A DNA stretch of 13,903 nucleotides from Oscillospiraceae bacterium (GCA_017415945.1 JAFQDR010000233.1:1-13903); one strand, 5' to 3'; shown: positions 7,422-13,742, numbered from the stretch's first letter. Notes: a model not told the origin generated them from the sequence alone. Made by a program: numbers and translations.

Positions 7422-8315
7422 TTAGATAGAAGCTGCCTCATTGTGCTTCGATTTGCTTTCCTTCAGCTGACCCAGTACCACACGTTCCGTGCCGTAGGTG
7501 TCCTTGACGATGCGAATGTTGGTGAAGCCCGCCTTTTTCATTTGCAGGGCAACATATTGTGCCTGTTCTTCTCCCACCTCAAACAGCAGATGACCGTTTT
7601 CACGGAGCACAGCCCGCCATTTCTTGGCAATGGCGCGGTAGAACATATATCCATCCTCGCCGCCGTCCAATGCTTCCAGAGGCTCAAAGTCCCGCACGGA
7701 GGGGTCTAACGTGAGAACCTCCATGGATTTGATGTAGGGGGGATTGGACACGATGATGTCAAAGCTGCCCACGTTCATGGGAGGGGCCTTCAATGCGTTG
7801 GCCTTTACGCAGGAAGCTCTTGCGCCCATGCCGTGCTTCATGACGTTGGAGCGGGCCACACGCAGGGCGTTGTCGCTCATGTCCACCATGACAACACGGG
7901 AGCCAGGGAAGCTTTGGCCCAAAGCTACGCCGATACAGCCGCTGCCGCAGCACAGATCCAGAATACGGGGAGGCTCGGCGGGCTCACCAAGTACGTTGAT
8001 GGCCTCCTGCACCAGCACCTCCGTATCAATGCGGGGGATCAGCACATCGGGGCTGACATTCAGCTCCATGCCGTAAAATTCCCATGTGCCCAGTATGTAC
8101 GCCAGAGGCTCTCCGCTTTGGCGGCGGGCGATCAGGGCATTGACCTTCTGCTCAATGTGGTCATTGGCGTAGAGCATGTAGTCGCGGATCAGCTCGCCTA
8201 CGGTTTTTCCCGCGGCGAAAGCCACGAGGCTGCGGGCTTCCATATTGGGGTTCTCGCTGCCGCAGGCGCGAACGGCGTTGCGGGCATCGATACACAGCTG
8301 ATTATAGGTTTTCAA
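7422..8315 (-). CDS. prmC: Peptide chain release factor N5-glutamine methyltransferase
   Basis: Methylates the GGQ glutamine of release factors RF1 and RF2 using S-adenosylmethionine; 297 aa, normal length. An N-terminal helical domain (1-70) is followed by RQxGEPLAYILG (65-76), LIPRIDTE (92-99), the SAM-binding motif I LDLCCGSGCIGV (119-130, where the more usual form is DLGTGSG) and the catalytic NPPY (191-194). The start is TTG at 8315, preceded by GAGGTG seven bases upstream; the next methionine (residue 25) lies inside the conserved N-terminus, so a TTG start is well supported. The usual partner prfA is not adjacent. yqhQ lies upstream, as in many Clostridia, separated by an inverted-repeat element. 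Confidence 0.95.
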   Translation of the reverse strand: MKTYNQLCIDARNAVRACGSENPNMEARSLVAFAAGKTVGELIRDYMLYANDHIEQKVNALIARRQSGEPLAYILGTWEFYGMELNVSPDVLIPRIDTEVLVQEAINVLGEPAEPPRILDLCCGSGCIGVALGQSFPGSRVVMVDMSDNALRVARSNVMKHGMGARASCVKANALKAPPMNVGSFDIIVSNPPYIKSMEVLTLDPSVRDFEPLEALDGGEDGYMFYRAIAKKWRAVLRENGHLLFEVGEEQAQYVALQMKKAGFTNIRIVKDTYGTERVVLGQLKESKSKHNEAASI

Positions 8316-8354
8316 GGAGATTCACCTCGCTTGTTGGGATGTAATCAGAACATT

Positions 8355-8425
8355 TGTAGGGGCGACCATCGGTCGCCCGCGGTTGAATGCCTTTGTATTA
8401 CGGGCGACCAATGGTCGCCCCTACA
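8355..8425. repeat. 25-bp inverted repeat pair (TGTAGGGGCGACC family)
   Basis: The arms 8355-8379 and 8401-8425 are inverted copies with a single mismatch. The outer 13 bp, TGTAGGGGCGACC, is perfect. Each arm is itself a hairpin: GGGCGACC-ATC-GGTCGCCC at 8360-8378 and its counterpart at 8402-8420. A 21-bp spacer separates them. The whole unit can fold as two hairpins or as one long stem. It lies between yqhQ and prmC and may reduce or terminate read-through. Confidence 0.8.
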
Positions 8426-8460
8426 GGCATGGGAGAAACAATTACTTTCGCCAGTTTGGT

Positions 8461-9405
8461 TTACCACTGATCGGCACCCTTTTCCTCGGGGATGACCAGC
8501 TCCAGTGCGCGGATGGCACATTCGATCATGTCGTCGTCGGGCTCGTTGGTGGTGATCAGCTGTATCTTCTTGCCCGGCCAGGACAGGAAGCGGGTCAGCA
8601 GGTTATCGTGGGCACCTACCCAGCGGTTGATCTCGAAGGTGATGCCGATGATCAGGGGCAGAATCAGGAACTTGATGCCGATACGCAGCAGAGTGCTTTC
8701 CACGCGGATGAAGGCACCTGCCAGAATGCTGATGATAATGACCACGAACATAAAGCTGGTACCGCAGCGGGGATGCAGGCGGGACTGGGGGCGTACGTTT
8801 TCCACAGTCAGCTCCAGGCCTGCCTCGTAGCAGAAAATGGATTTGTGCTCTGCGCCGTGGTAGGAGAACACACGGGCGATCTCGGGCATTTTGGCACACA
8901 TGGCCATGTAGCAGAAGAAGATCACCAGCTTTGCAATGCCTTCTACCAGAGTACGGGCATAGAAGTTATCTCGAATGGCGGGCACCAGACCGCCGATGAA
9001 GGTGGGCAGGATCAAAAACAGCAGCATGGCAAGGGCAACTCCCAGTACCATGGCCACGCCGATGATGAGCTTTTGGGCAGTCTCACCGGAGAAGTGCTTT
9101 TCGATCCACAGGTCGATCTTGTCTGGCTCACCCTGCATTTCCTCGGGCAGCAGCTCGGCGGAGTAGGTCAGCGCCTTCATGCCGTTAGCCAGAGAGGAGA
9201 ACAGGGAAACGGTGCCTCGGAGGATGGGAAGACCCAGAATGGGGTACTTCTCCTTCAGAGGGTGGATGTCCTCCACCTTTTCCACCAGCCCGTCCTTAGT
9301 GCGGCAGACAATGGCCTGCTTGAAGGGGCCTCGCATAAGGATGCCCTCCATCAGTGCCTGTCCGCCGATGCTTGTGCGAAAGGGAGTGTTATTTTGCTGA
9401 TTCAT
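8461..9405 (-). CDS. YqhQ-like DUF1385 membrane protein
   Basis: Conserved membrane protein of unknown function, related to Bacillus YqhQ; 314 aa. The family hallmarks are GGQALMEGILMRG (14-26), HGAEHKSIFCYE in the middle and LHPRCGTSF before the third membrane segment. About four hydrophobic helices are visible, near residues 113-133, 153-172, 217-236 and 240-262. The conserved His/Glu/Cys positions hint at metal or thiol chemistry, but no activity can be named. The start is the ATG at 9405 with GAGG close upstream, only 2 bp after the histidine kinase stop, so it is probably translated in the same operon as the two-component system. prmC follows after a repeat element. Confidence 0.9.
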   Translation of the reverse strand: MNQQNNTPFRTSIGGQALMEGILMRGPFKQAIVCRTKDGLVEKVEDIHPLKEKYPILGLPILRGTVSLFSSLANGMKALTYSAELLPEEMQGEPDKIDLWIEKHFSGETAQKLIIGVAMVLGVALAMLLFLILPTFIGGLVPAIRDNFYARTLVEGIAKLVIFFCYMAMCAKMPEIARVFSYHGAEHKSIFCYEAGLELTVENVRPQSRLHPRCGTSFMFVVIIISILAGAFIRVESTLLRIGIKFLILPLIIGITFEINRWVGAHDNLLTRFLSWPGKKIQLITTNEPDDDMIECAIRALELVIPEEKGADQW

Positions 9406-9407
9406 AA

Positions 9408-10529
9408 TTACCTCATTTGCGAAATAGGGTCGCCGATGGGCAGCTTCACGGTCACGATCAGACCGCCGCCATCGGCGTTGTTGATGAGCAGCTCGCCCCC
9501 GTGACGGGTGACGATCTCATCGCAGACAGCCAGACCGATGCCGTTGCCGCGGACATGGGTGCTGCCTTTGAAAAATCGCTCTTTTACATGGGCGATCTCG
9601 TTTTCGGGGATACCGGGACCGTGGTCTCGGAACAGAATGCGCACATCGGTCTTGGTGGCCTTGAGGCCGATGTCTACGGTGCCGCCGCGGCCGTACTTGG
9701 CGGCGTTGTCCAGAATGTTTAGGAATACCTGACGCAGTCGCTCGGGGTCACCGTTGATAAAGGGAATATCTCCGTCGGGCATATGGTATGCCATCTGCAT
9801 ATTTTCCTTCCGCAGCAGGTCGCTGTATGCCATCATGGCATCCTCCAGCTCCGCGATCACGTCCACGGTGCTCATGGTCAGCTTGAAGCGGCCGTCCTGA
9901 ATACGGGTGAATTCCAGCAGATCGTTGACCATGTTGGTCAGTCTTCCTGCCTCACGGCCGATGATCTCCAGACCGCGGCGGGAGTCTCCCGTAATGTTTT
10001 CATCAAAGAGCATGGTCTCGCTCCAGCCTGTAATGGCGGTCAAGGGCGTGCGCAGCTCATGGGAAACGGAGGAGATAAACTGGGCCTGAGTCTTTTCGTA
10101 TTCGCTGATCTTGGCTGACAGATGGTTGATGGCATCCGTCAGCTCGCCGATCTCATCCTCTCCGCCCTTGGGGGCCTGCAGACCGTAGCGACCCTCGGCA
10201 ATGTATCTGCACAGGATGGTCAGCTCGTCGATGGGCTCCTTCATGTCCATAGCGAACATGAGATTGGCGTGGACAATGAGCCCCCCCGCAATGACGGCGG
10301 CGCAGATGGCGGGAACCGTCAGTCCCTTGCTGAGCAGCAGGTGACAGATCACCACCGCAGCCAGCAGGCACAGGAGATTGATAACGGCGGTGCGGATGGC
10401 ATAGCCCCGCAGCCCCGTGGCCTCCATCCTCCGGAGCAGAGGCTTCAGCTTTTCGGACAGAGGCTTCAGCTTCTCCGCGGCGGGCTTGAGCTTCTCCGCG
10501 GCAGGTTTCAGCTTGTCGTTGAGATTCAT
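9408..10529 (-). CDS. Two-component sensor histidine kinase with N-terminal heptad repeat
   Basis: Membrane histidine kinase of 373 aa that should phosphorylate the regulator encoded just upstream. Order: four KLKPxxE heptads (residues 6-33), membrane helix 1 (about 47-66), a very short external loop (SKGLT), helix 2 (about 71-93), a HAMP-like region (94-145), HisKA with FISSVSHELRTPLT (phospho-acceptor H157), then HATPase_c with N-box NILDNAAKYG, G1 DHGPGIP, F-box and G2 GNGIGL. There is no room for an extracellular sensing domain, so the signal is probably sensed in the membrane or cytoplasm. The ATG at 10529 overlaps the regulator stop (TGATG) with GTGGGG just upstream; a GTG at 10541 is possible but has no ribosome site. 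The ligand and regulon cannot be told. Confidence 0.93.
   Translation of the reverse strand: MNLNDKLKPAAEKLKPAAEKLKPLSEKLKPLLRRMEATGLRGYAIRTAVINLLCLLAAVVICHLLLSKGLTVPAICAAVIAGGLIVHANLMFAMDMKEPIDELTILCRYIAEGRYGLQAPKGGEDEIGELTDAINHLSAKISEYEKTQAQFISSVSHELRTPLTAITGWSETMLFDENITGDSRRGLEIIGREAGRLTNMVNDLLEFTRIQDGRFKLTMSTVDVIAELEDAMMAYSDLLRKENMQMAYHMPDGDIPFINGDPERLRQVFLNILDNAAKYGRGGTVDIGLKATKTDVRILFRDHGPGIPENEIAHVKERFFKGSTHVRGNGIGLAVCDEIVTRHGGELLINNADGGGLIVTVKLPIGDPISQMR
10431..10514 (-). repeat. Four in-frame 21-bp tandem repeats in the kinase gene
   Basis: Units 10431-10451, 10452-10472, 10473-10493 and 10494-10514 all end with a form of GGCTTCAGCTT on the plus strand and encode KLKPLLR, KLKPLSE, KLKPAAE and KLKPAAE. 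The last two DNA units differ at only three positions, so they are recent duplications. Confidence 0.85.
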
Positions 10530-11215
10530 CAAGAACCCCACTTATAGCCGAAGCCCCAAATGGTGGTGATGTAGGTGGGATTGGTGGCATCGTCTTCGAT
10601 CTTAATGCGCAGACGGCGGATGTTTACGTCTACGATCTTCAGTTCACCGGTGTAGTCATCACCCCAGATGGCGGTGAGAATATCCCCGCGGGACAGTGCC
10701 TTGCCGGGGTTGGACATGAACAGGTTCATAATGGCAAACTCGGTCTGGGTCAGGCGGATGCGTTCGCCGTTCTTTTCAAAGATGCGGTTTGCGGGATTGA
10801 GACGGAAGGGGCCGGAGATGAGCACGCCGCCGTTATCCTCCAGCGTGTTGCCCAGACGGCGGTACAGTGCGTCGATACGGGCAATGAGCTCGGAGGGGGA
10901 GAAGGGCTTGGTGACATAGTCATCGGCACCGGTCATCAGACCTGTGACCTTGTCCATTTCCTGACTTTTTGCGGTGAGCATAATGATGCCGGTCTTGCTG
11001 CCGGATGCACGGATGCGGCGGCAGACTTCAAAACCGTCGATGCCGGGCAGCATGACGTCCAGCAGGGCAACACCGATATCGGGATTGCTGCGCAGACATT
11101 CCAGAGCGGCTTCACCGGTTTCGGCTTCGATGGGCTCGTAGCCGTAACGCTTCAGGTTAATGACGATAAAGCTTCTGATATTGGCTTCATCTTCCAGTAC
11201 GAGAACTTTTTTCAT
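10529..11215 (-). CDS. OmpR/PhoB-family response regulator
   Basis: DNA-binding response regulator of 228 aa. The receiver domain (1-120) has the acidic pair E8/D9, the phospho-acceptor D53 in LLDVMLPG, T84 and K106 (VTKPF). A winged-helix trans_reg_C domain follows (about 135-228), with the typical RLTQTEFAIMNLF and YITTIWGFGYKW. The start is the ATG at 11215 with AAAGGAG about nine bases upstream. The upstream frame extension to 11326 only translates a repeat element. The gene heads a tight cluster with its kinase and yqhQ. Its 5' control region is almost entirely the 180-bp palindromic element, whose end touches the ribosome site. Overall makeup resembles PhoP/WalR-type regulators, but the regulon is not visible. 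Confidence 0.94.
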   Translation of the reverse strand: MKKVLVLEDEANIRSFIVINLKRYGYEPIEAETGEAALECLRSNPDIGVALLDVMLPGIDGFEVCRRIRASGSKTGIIMLTAKSQEMDKVTGLMTGADDYVTKPFSPSELIARIDALYRRLGNTLEDNGGVLISGPFRLNPANRIFEKNGERIRLTQTEFAIMNLFMSNPGKALSRGDILTAIWGDDYTGELKIVDVNIRRLRIKIEDDATNPTYITTIWGFGYKWGS

Positions 11216-11230
11216 TTTTCGAAACTCCTT

Positions 11231-11410
11231 TAGCCTGACAAATATAATACGAACCCGCACCACAGGGCGTATTTTTGCGTCAGACATCATTTCATTCTTT
11301 GATGGGCGCGAGCCCATCTGCATCATTCACTTTCGCCTGACACAAAGCTCCACTCCTGTGGTGTCAAAGATTTCTTACAGAAACGGATTCGGATTGTATT
11401 TGTCAGGCTA
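11231..11410. mobile_element. MITE-like long palindromic element with ~27-bp terminal inverted repeats
   Basis: TAGCCTGACAAATA (11231-11244) and its complement (11397-11410) are perfect 14-bp inverted ends. Similarity continues to about 27 bp with three mismatches. Nested inside are CACCACAGG/CCTGTGGTG (11258-11266/11355-11363), GTCAG/CTGAC, and the central hairpin GATGGGC-GCGA-GCCCATC (11301-11318). Both ends are flanked by or begin with TA, as after IS630/Tc1-type insertion. No coding sequence is present. A structured leader RNA is the alternative reading. Confidence 0.7.
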
Positions 11411-11530
11411 CGGAAAATCTTGCGAACTGTAATTAAGTGGAACCATTGCATAGTTCAACGGACATATCATATCACAAACAGCAGAAAAATGGTAGATAAA
11501 TATTTAAATAAATGAAAGAAATTGTAATAA

Positions 11531-11550
11531 AATATGTTTCCGCACATATT
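11531..11550. promoter_or_regulatory. Palindrome upstream of the thyA promoter
   Basis: AATATGT (11531-11537) and ACATATT (11544-11550) are perfect inverted arms around TTCCGC, ending 5 bp before the -35 box of thyA. The geometry is that of a dimeric regulator site. The AT-rich sequence makes chance occurrence possible. Confidence 0.3.
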
Positions 11551-11555
11551 GTAAC

Positions 11556-11584
11556 TTGCCGAGGGAATGAAAATTTGGTATATT
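11556..11584 (+). promoter_or_regulatory. Promoter of thyA
   Basis: TTGCCG (11556-11561) and TATATT (11579-11584) with a 17-bp spacer, ending 32 bp before the thyA ATG. The spacing and the -10 box are good; the -35 matches TTGACA at four of six positions. Confidence 0.6.
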
Positions 11585-11616
11585 GGTCTAAATAACTGTG
11601 CTAAGGAGAAATCACT

Positions 11617-12480
11617 ATGCTGACAAAAGCCGATAAATATATGCTGGAGGATATCCGCTACATTCTGGACAACGGCTACTGGGACGTTGACCCTCGACCC
11701 AAGTATGCCGACGGCACCCCCGCACATACTCTGTCCGTGAACCACAGAGTCCGCAGCTACGACCTGTCCAAGGGCGAATTTCCCATCTGTACCCTGCGCC
11801 GCATTGCATGGAAGACGGGCATCCGCGAGCTGATGACCATTTACCAGCAACCCACCAATGTGCTGAGCGAAATGGAGGCCATGGGCGTCAACTGGTGGGG
11901 GGACTGGGACATCGGTGACGGCACCATCGGTCAGCGCTATGGTGCTACCGTAAAGCGCTACGACCTCATTAACCAGCTCATCAAGGACATCGAAACCAAT
12001 CCCTACGGCAGAAGAAAGGTGGTTTCCATGTGGCAGGAGACCGATCTTCACGAGACTGAGGGTCTGGCTCCCTGCGCCTTCCTGACCATGTGGAACGTGC
12101 GCAACAGCAAGGACGGCAAGAACTATCTGGATATGTGCCTTGTACAGCGCAGCGGCGATATGCTCACTGCCAGCGGTGCGGGCGGCATCAACGAGGTGCA
12201 GTACGCTGTGCTGCTGATGATGATCGCAAGACATACCGGCTACGAGCCCGGTGTGTTCACCCACTTTGTTGCCAACGAGCAGATCTACGACAGACACATG
12301 GAGCAGGCGGAAATCATGCTGGAGCGCGGCAGACAGCGTGCGGCGGAGCCCGAATGTGCTGCGCCCATGATGGTGCTGAACCCCGAAAAGATGGACTTCT
12401 ATGAAATTACGATTGAGGACTTCAATGTGGAAAATTACGACCCCATGCAGCCTCAGCTGAAGTTCCCTCTGGGGATCTGA
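11617..12480 (+). CDS. thyA: Thymidylate synthase (ThyA family, divergent)
   Basis: Predicted to convert dUMP to dTMP with methylene-tetrahydrofolate; 287 aa. The ThyA fold is recognisable: IGQRYGA (104-110), catalytic C153 in LAPCAFLTMWNVR, LVQRSGDM (175-182) with R178, S179 and D181, N192 in GGINEVQY (the residue that favours uracil over cytosine), and QIYDRHMEQ (222-230). Compared with E. coli ThyA several usual residues differ: PCH is PCA, the RSCD cysteine is glycine, the histidine of HxY is Q222, and the N-terminal DRTGTGT phosphate loop is poorly preserved. It could be a divergent true enzyme or a relative acting on another deoxynucleotide. AAGGAG lies nine bases before the ATG. It is transcribed divergently from the response regulator; no folate gene is adjacent. 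Confidence 0.85.
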   Translation: MLTKADKYMLEDIRYILDNGYWDVDPRPKYADGTPAHTLSVNHRVRSYDLSKGEFPICTLRRIAWKTGIRELMTIYQQPTNVLSEMEAMGVNWWGDWDIGDGTIGQRYGATVKRYDLINQLIKDIETNPYGRRKVVSMWQETDLHETEGLAPCAFLTMWNVRNSKDGKNYLDMCLVQRSGDMLTASGAGGINEVQYAVLLMMIARHTGYEPGVFTHFVANEQIYDRHMEQAEIMLERGRQRAAEPECAAPMMVLNPEKMDFYEITIEDFNVENYDPMQPQLKFPLGI

Positions 12481-12487
12481 GTGCCTT

Positions 12488-12520
12488 CATTCAAAGTACT
12501 CCTTTGGAGCACTTTGAATG
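12488..12520 (+). terminator. Hairpin just after thyA, possible terminator
   Basis: CATTCAAAGT (12488-12497) pairs with ACTTTGAATG (12511-12520), and CTCC pairs with GGAG inside, with one A-C mismatch and a TTT loop. It starts 8 bp after the thyA stop. There is no T tract after it, so termination by the intrinsic route is doubtful; it may instead protect the mRNA 3' end. Confidence 0.4.
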
Positions 12521-12567
12521 AGATGCCCCCGCTTACGCGATGGGCGTTGCAGCTCACCTGCGCGCAT

Positions 12568-12662
12568 AATTTGTCTGCTGTTGGCAGCCAAATTCCACAC
12601 TTGCAGCCCTATTTGTATTTTTTATATACTTCACTCAAAATGAAACCTTGGTTTCATTTTGA
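12568..12662. repeat. Two further hairpins in the thyA-PPTase gap
   Basis: AATTTG/CAAATT (12568-12573/12589-12594) with inner CTGC/GCAG makes one imperfect hairpin. A perfect 13-bp stem with a two-base loop is formed by 12635-12647 and 12650-12662 (core AAAATGAAACC). Along with 12488-12520 and the repeat copy from 12687, nearly the whole gap 12481-12850 consists of hairpins. I see no gene in it. Confidence 0.6.
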
Positions 12663-12686
12663 AAAGGAGAAGCAGCGGAATGAGTG

Positions 12687-12800
12687 CTCTCCGCTCACAC
12701 TTGAGCGGAAAGCGATATGGAGCTTGCTTCGACGCCATGCCGGCGCAAAAAATGGATTGAATTTCATTTCGTCCTTTCGGACGAAACTCTGCGAGGCTGT
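12687..12800 (+). repeat. Dispersed repeat FR, copy 1
   Basis: The first 59 bases, from CTCTCCGCTCACACTTGAGC, match the reverse complement of 13903-13845 with a single difference; similarity then decays but resumes at the TTTCGTCC-TTTC-GGACGAAA hairpin (12767-12786) and the CTGCGAGG end. It also contains CCGCTCA-CACT-TGAGCGG (12691-12708). The unit is non-coding and ends about 50 bp before the phosphopantetheinyl transferase start. Confidence 0.85.
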
Positions 12801-12850
12801 TTTGTCTGACTAATAATGAGGAGAAGATTTCTCGGAAAGGAGTGCTTGTT

Positions 12851-13423
12851 ATGTTGAAGCTGTATATTGCGGATATGAGGGACGCCAATGAAGTCCGTGC
12901 CAAACGGAAGGGCCGCAGCCCCCAGCGGGGCAGTGCCTTCGGCGTGAGTCTGCTGGAGTACGCAGTGGCGGATACATGGGGCATTGCGCTGCCCGAGATG
13001 AGCCCTCCCGGGAAGGGGAAGCCTGTGTTTGTCCATGAGACGGAGAAGCACTTCTCCGTCAGCCACAGCAAGACCCATGTGCTGGTGGCCCTGTCCGACG
13101 AGCCTGTGGGCGCGGATCTGGAGACTCGCCGCCCCATCAGCGACAAGAGCAAGCGCGCCATTATGAACGGGCAGGAGTTTCGGGAATTTGATTTCTTTGA
13201 GCTGTGGTGCCTGCGTGAGAGCGTTTATAAGCTCAACGGTGCGGGGAATCTCCGTGAGATCCTGCGGTTCCACATGGACGGTGACCGCATTGTGGGCCCC
13301 GATGAGGGGATTTGGTACCATGTGATCAAGGGCGTAGAGGGCTGTGCGGGCGCGGTCTGTCAGGCAAAAGCCTTTGATTTGCCCGAACTGATTTGGGTGG
13401 ATATCGAAACTTTGTGCAATTGA
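12851..13423 (+). CDS. Sfp-type 4'-phosphopantetheinyl transferase, small
   Basis: Transfers phosphopantetheine from CoA to a serine of an acyl or peptidyl carrier protein; 190 aa, shorter than Sfp (about 224). Motifs: GKPVF (56-60), FSVSHS (68-73), GADLE (87-91) with the Mg-binding D89 and E91, and FELWCLRESVYKLNG (116-130) with E123 and K127; the first lysine of the usual WxxKE is arginine. The start at 12851 has AAAGGAG eight bases upstream; the GTG at 12842 overlaps that site and is rejected. No carrier protein or synthase gene is adjacent, so it may serve fatty-acid ACP in place of, or beside, AcpS, or a remote natural-product cluster. It is bracketed by two inverted copies of a dispersed repeat. 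Confidence 0.88.
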   Translation: MLKLYIADMRDANEVRAKRKGRSPQRGSAFGVSLLEYAVADTWGIALPEMSPPGKGKPVFVHETEKHFSVSHSKTHVLVALSDEPVGADLETRRPISDKSKRAIMNGQEFREFDFFELWCLRESVYKLNGAGNLREILRFHMDGDRIVGPDEGIWYHVIKGVEGCAGAVCQAKAFDLPELIWVDIETLCN

Positions 13424-13434
13424 TAAAATAGGAC

Positions 13435-13469
13435 TTGAAATATCAAGGGGATTGATGTATAATCCCCTT
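13435..13469 (+). promoter_or_regulatory. tRNA-Leu promoter overlapped by a 9-bp palindrome
   Basis: TTGAAA (13435-13440), a 17-bp spacer and TATAAT (13458-13463) form a near-consensus promoter; transcription would begin only a few bases before the tRNA at 13476. AAGGGGATT (13445-13453) and AATCCCCTT (13461-13469) are perfect inverted arms covering the spacer and the -10 box. The palindrome begins 21 bp after the PPTase stop, so it might alternatively be that gene's 3' hairpin. Confidence 0.8.
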
Positions 13470-13475
13470 ATGTTT

Positions 13476-13561
13476 GCCGGTGTGATGGAATGGTAGACGT
13501 GACGGACTCAAAATCCGTTGGGGTAACACCCGTGTGGGTTCGAGTCCCACCACCGGCACCA
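13476..13561 (+). tRNA. tRNA-Leu(CAA)
   Basis: Class II tRNA. The acceptor GCCGGTG (13476-13482) pairs with CACCGGC (13551-13557), followed by discriminator A and encoded CCA (13559-13561). The anticodon stem ACGGA/TCCGT (13502-13506/13514-13518) encloses loop CTCAAAA with anticodon CAA (13509-13511), reading UUG. A long variable arm (GGGT-AACA-CCC) and the T arm GTGGG-TTCGAGT-CCCAC agree with leucine. All arms pair well, so it should be functional. Confidence 0.96.
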
Positions 13562-13604
13562 AAACAAACCGCCAATTCACGCAAGTGGATTGGCGGTTTG
13601 TTTT
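13561..13604 (+). terminator. Intrinsic terminator after tRNA-Leu
   Basis: AAAACAAACCGCCAAT (13561-13576) pairs perfectly with 13589-13604; TCAC and GTGG extend the stem with one wobble around loop GCAA. The arm ends in TTTT and is followed by GGTACTTTTCTCTTTT. The stem begins at the last base of the CCA end. Confidence 0.85.
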
Positions 13605-13605
13605 G

Positions 13606-13742
13606 GTACTTTTCTCTTTTCACTCTTCTGTCTTCACTGTTCTCTTGGCGAGCGTGAATTGTCTGTTTGAGAGAAAAGATAAAAGAGAAGAGAGAAAAGA
13701 AATGGTCAACTCCAATTTTTCAATTGGAGTTGCAATAAAAAG
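13606..13742. other. Gene-free stretch with polypyrimidine and polypurine tracts and a hairpin
   Basis: 13607-13650 is almost all C and T on the plus strand and 13668-13703 is almost all A and G, so the two can pair imperfectly. A perfect 11-bp hairpin, CAACTCCAATT (13707-13717) with AATTGGAGTTG (13722-13732), follows. No ribosome site or protein-like frame is seen. Confidence 0.5.

Noticed and set aside
11231..11410. Known riboswitch or T-box leader
   Set aside because: I do not recognise a T-box, SAM, TPP or other named motif; the symmetric ends with TA flanks fit a mobile element better.
12631..13161. Minus-strand frame, and a similar one at 13620-13889, sharing the peptide ASKQAPYRFPLKC
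   Set aside because: The shared peptide comes from both frames crossing copies of the dispersed DNA repeat; the first is antisense to the phosphopantetheinyl transferase and neither has a ribosome site.
13476..13561. tRNA-Leu as an integration site of a genomic island
   Set aside because: No integrase gene and no second copy of the tRNA 3' end is seen in the window.
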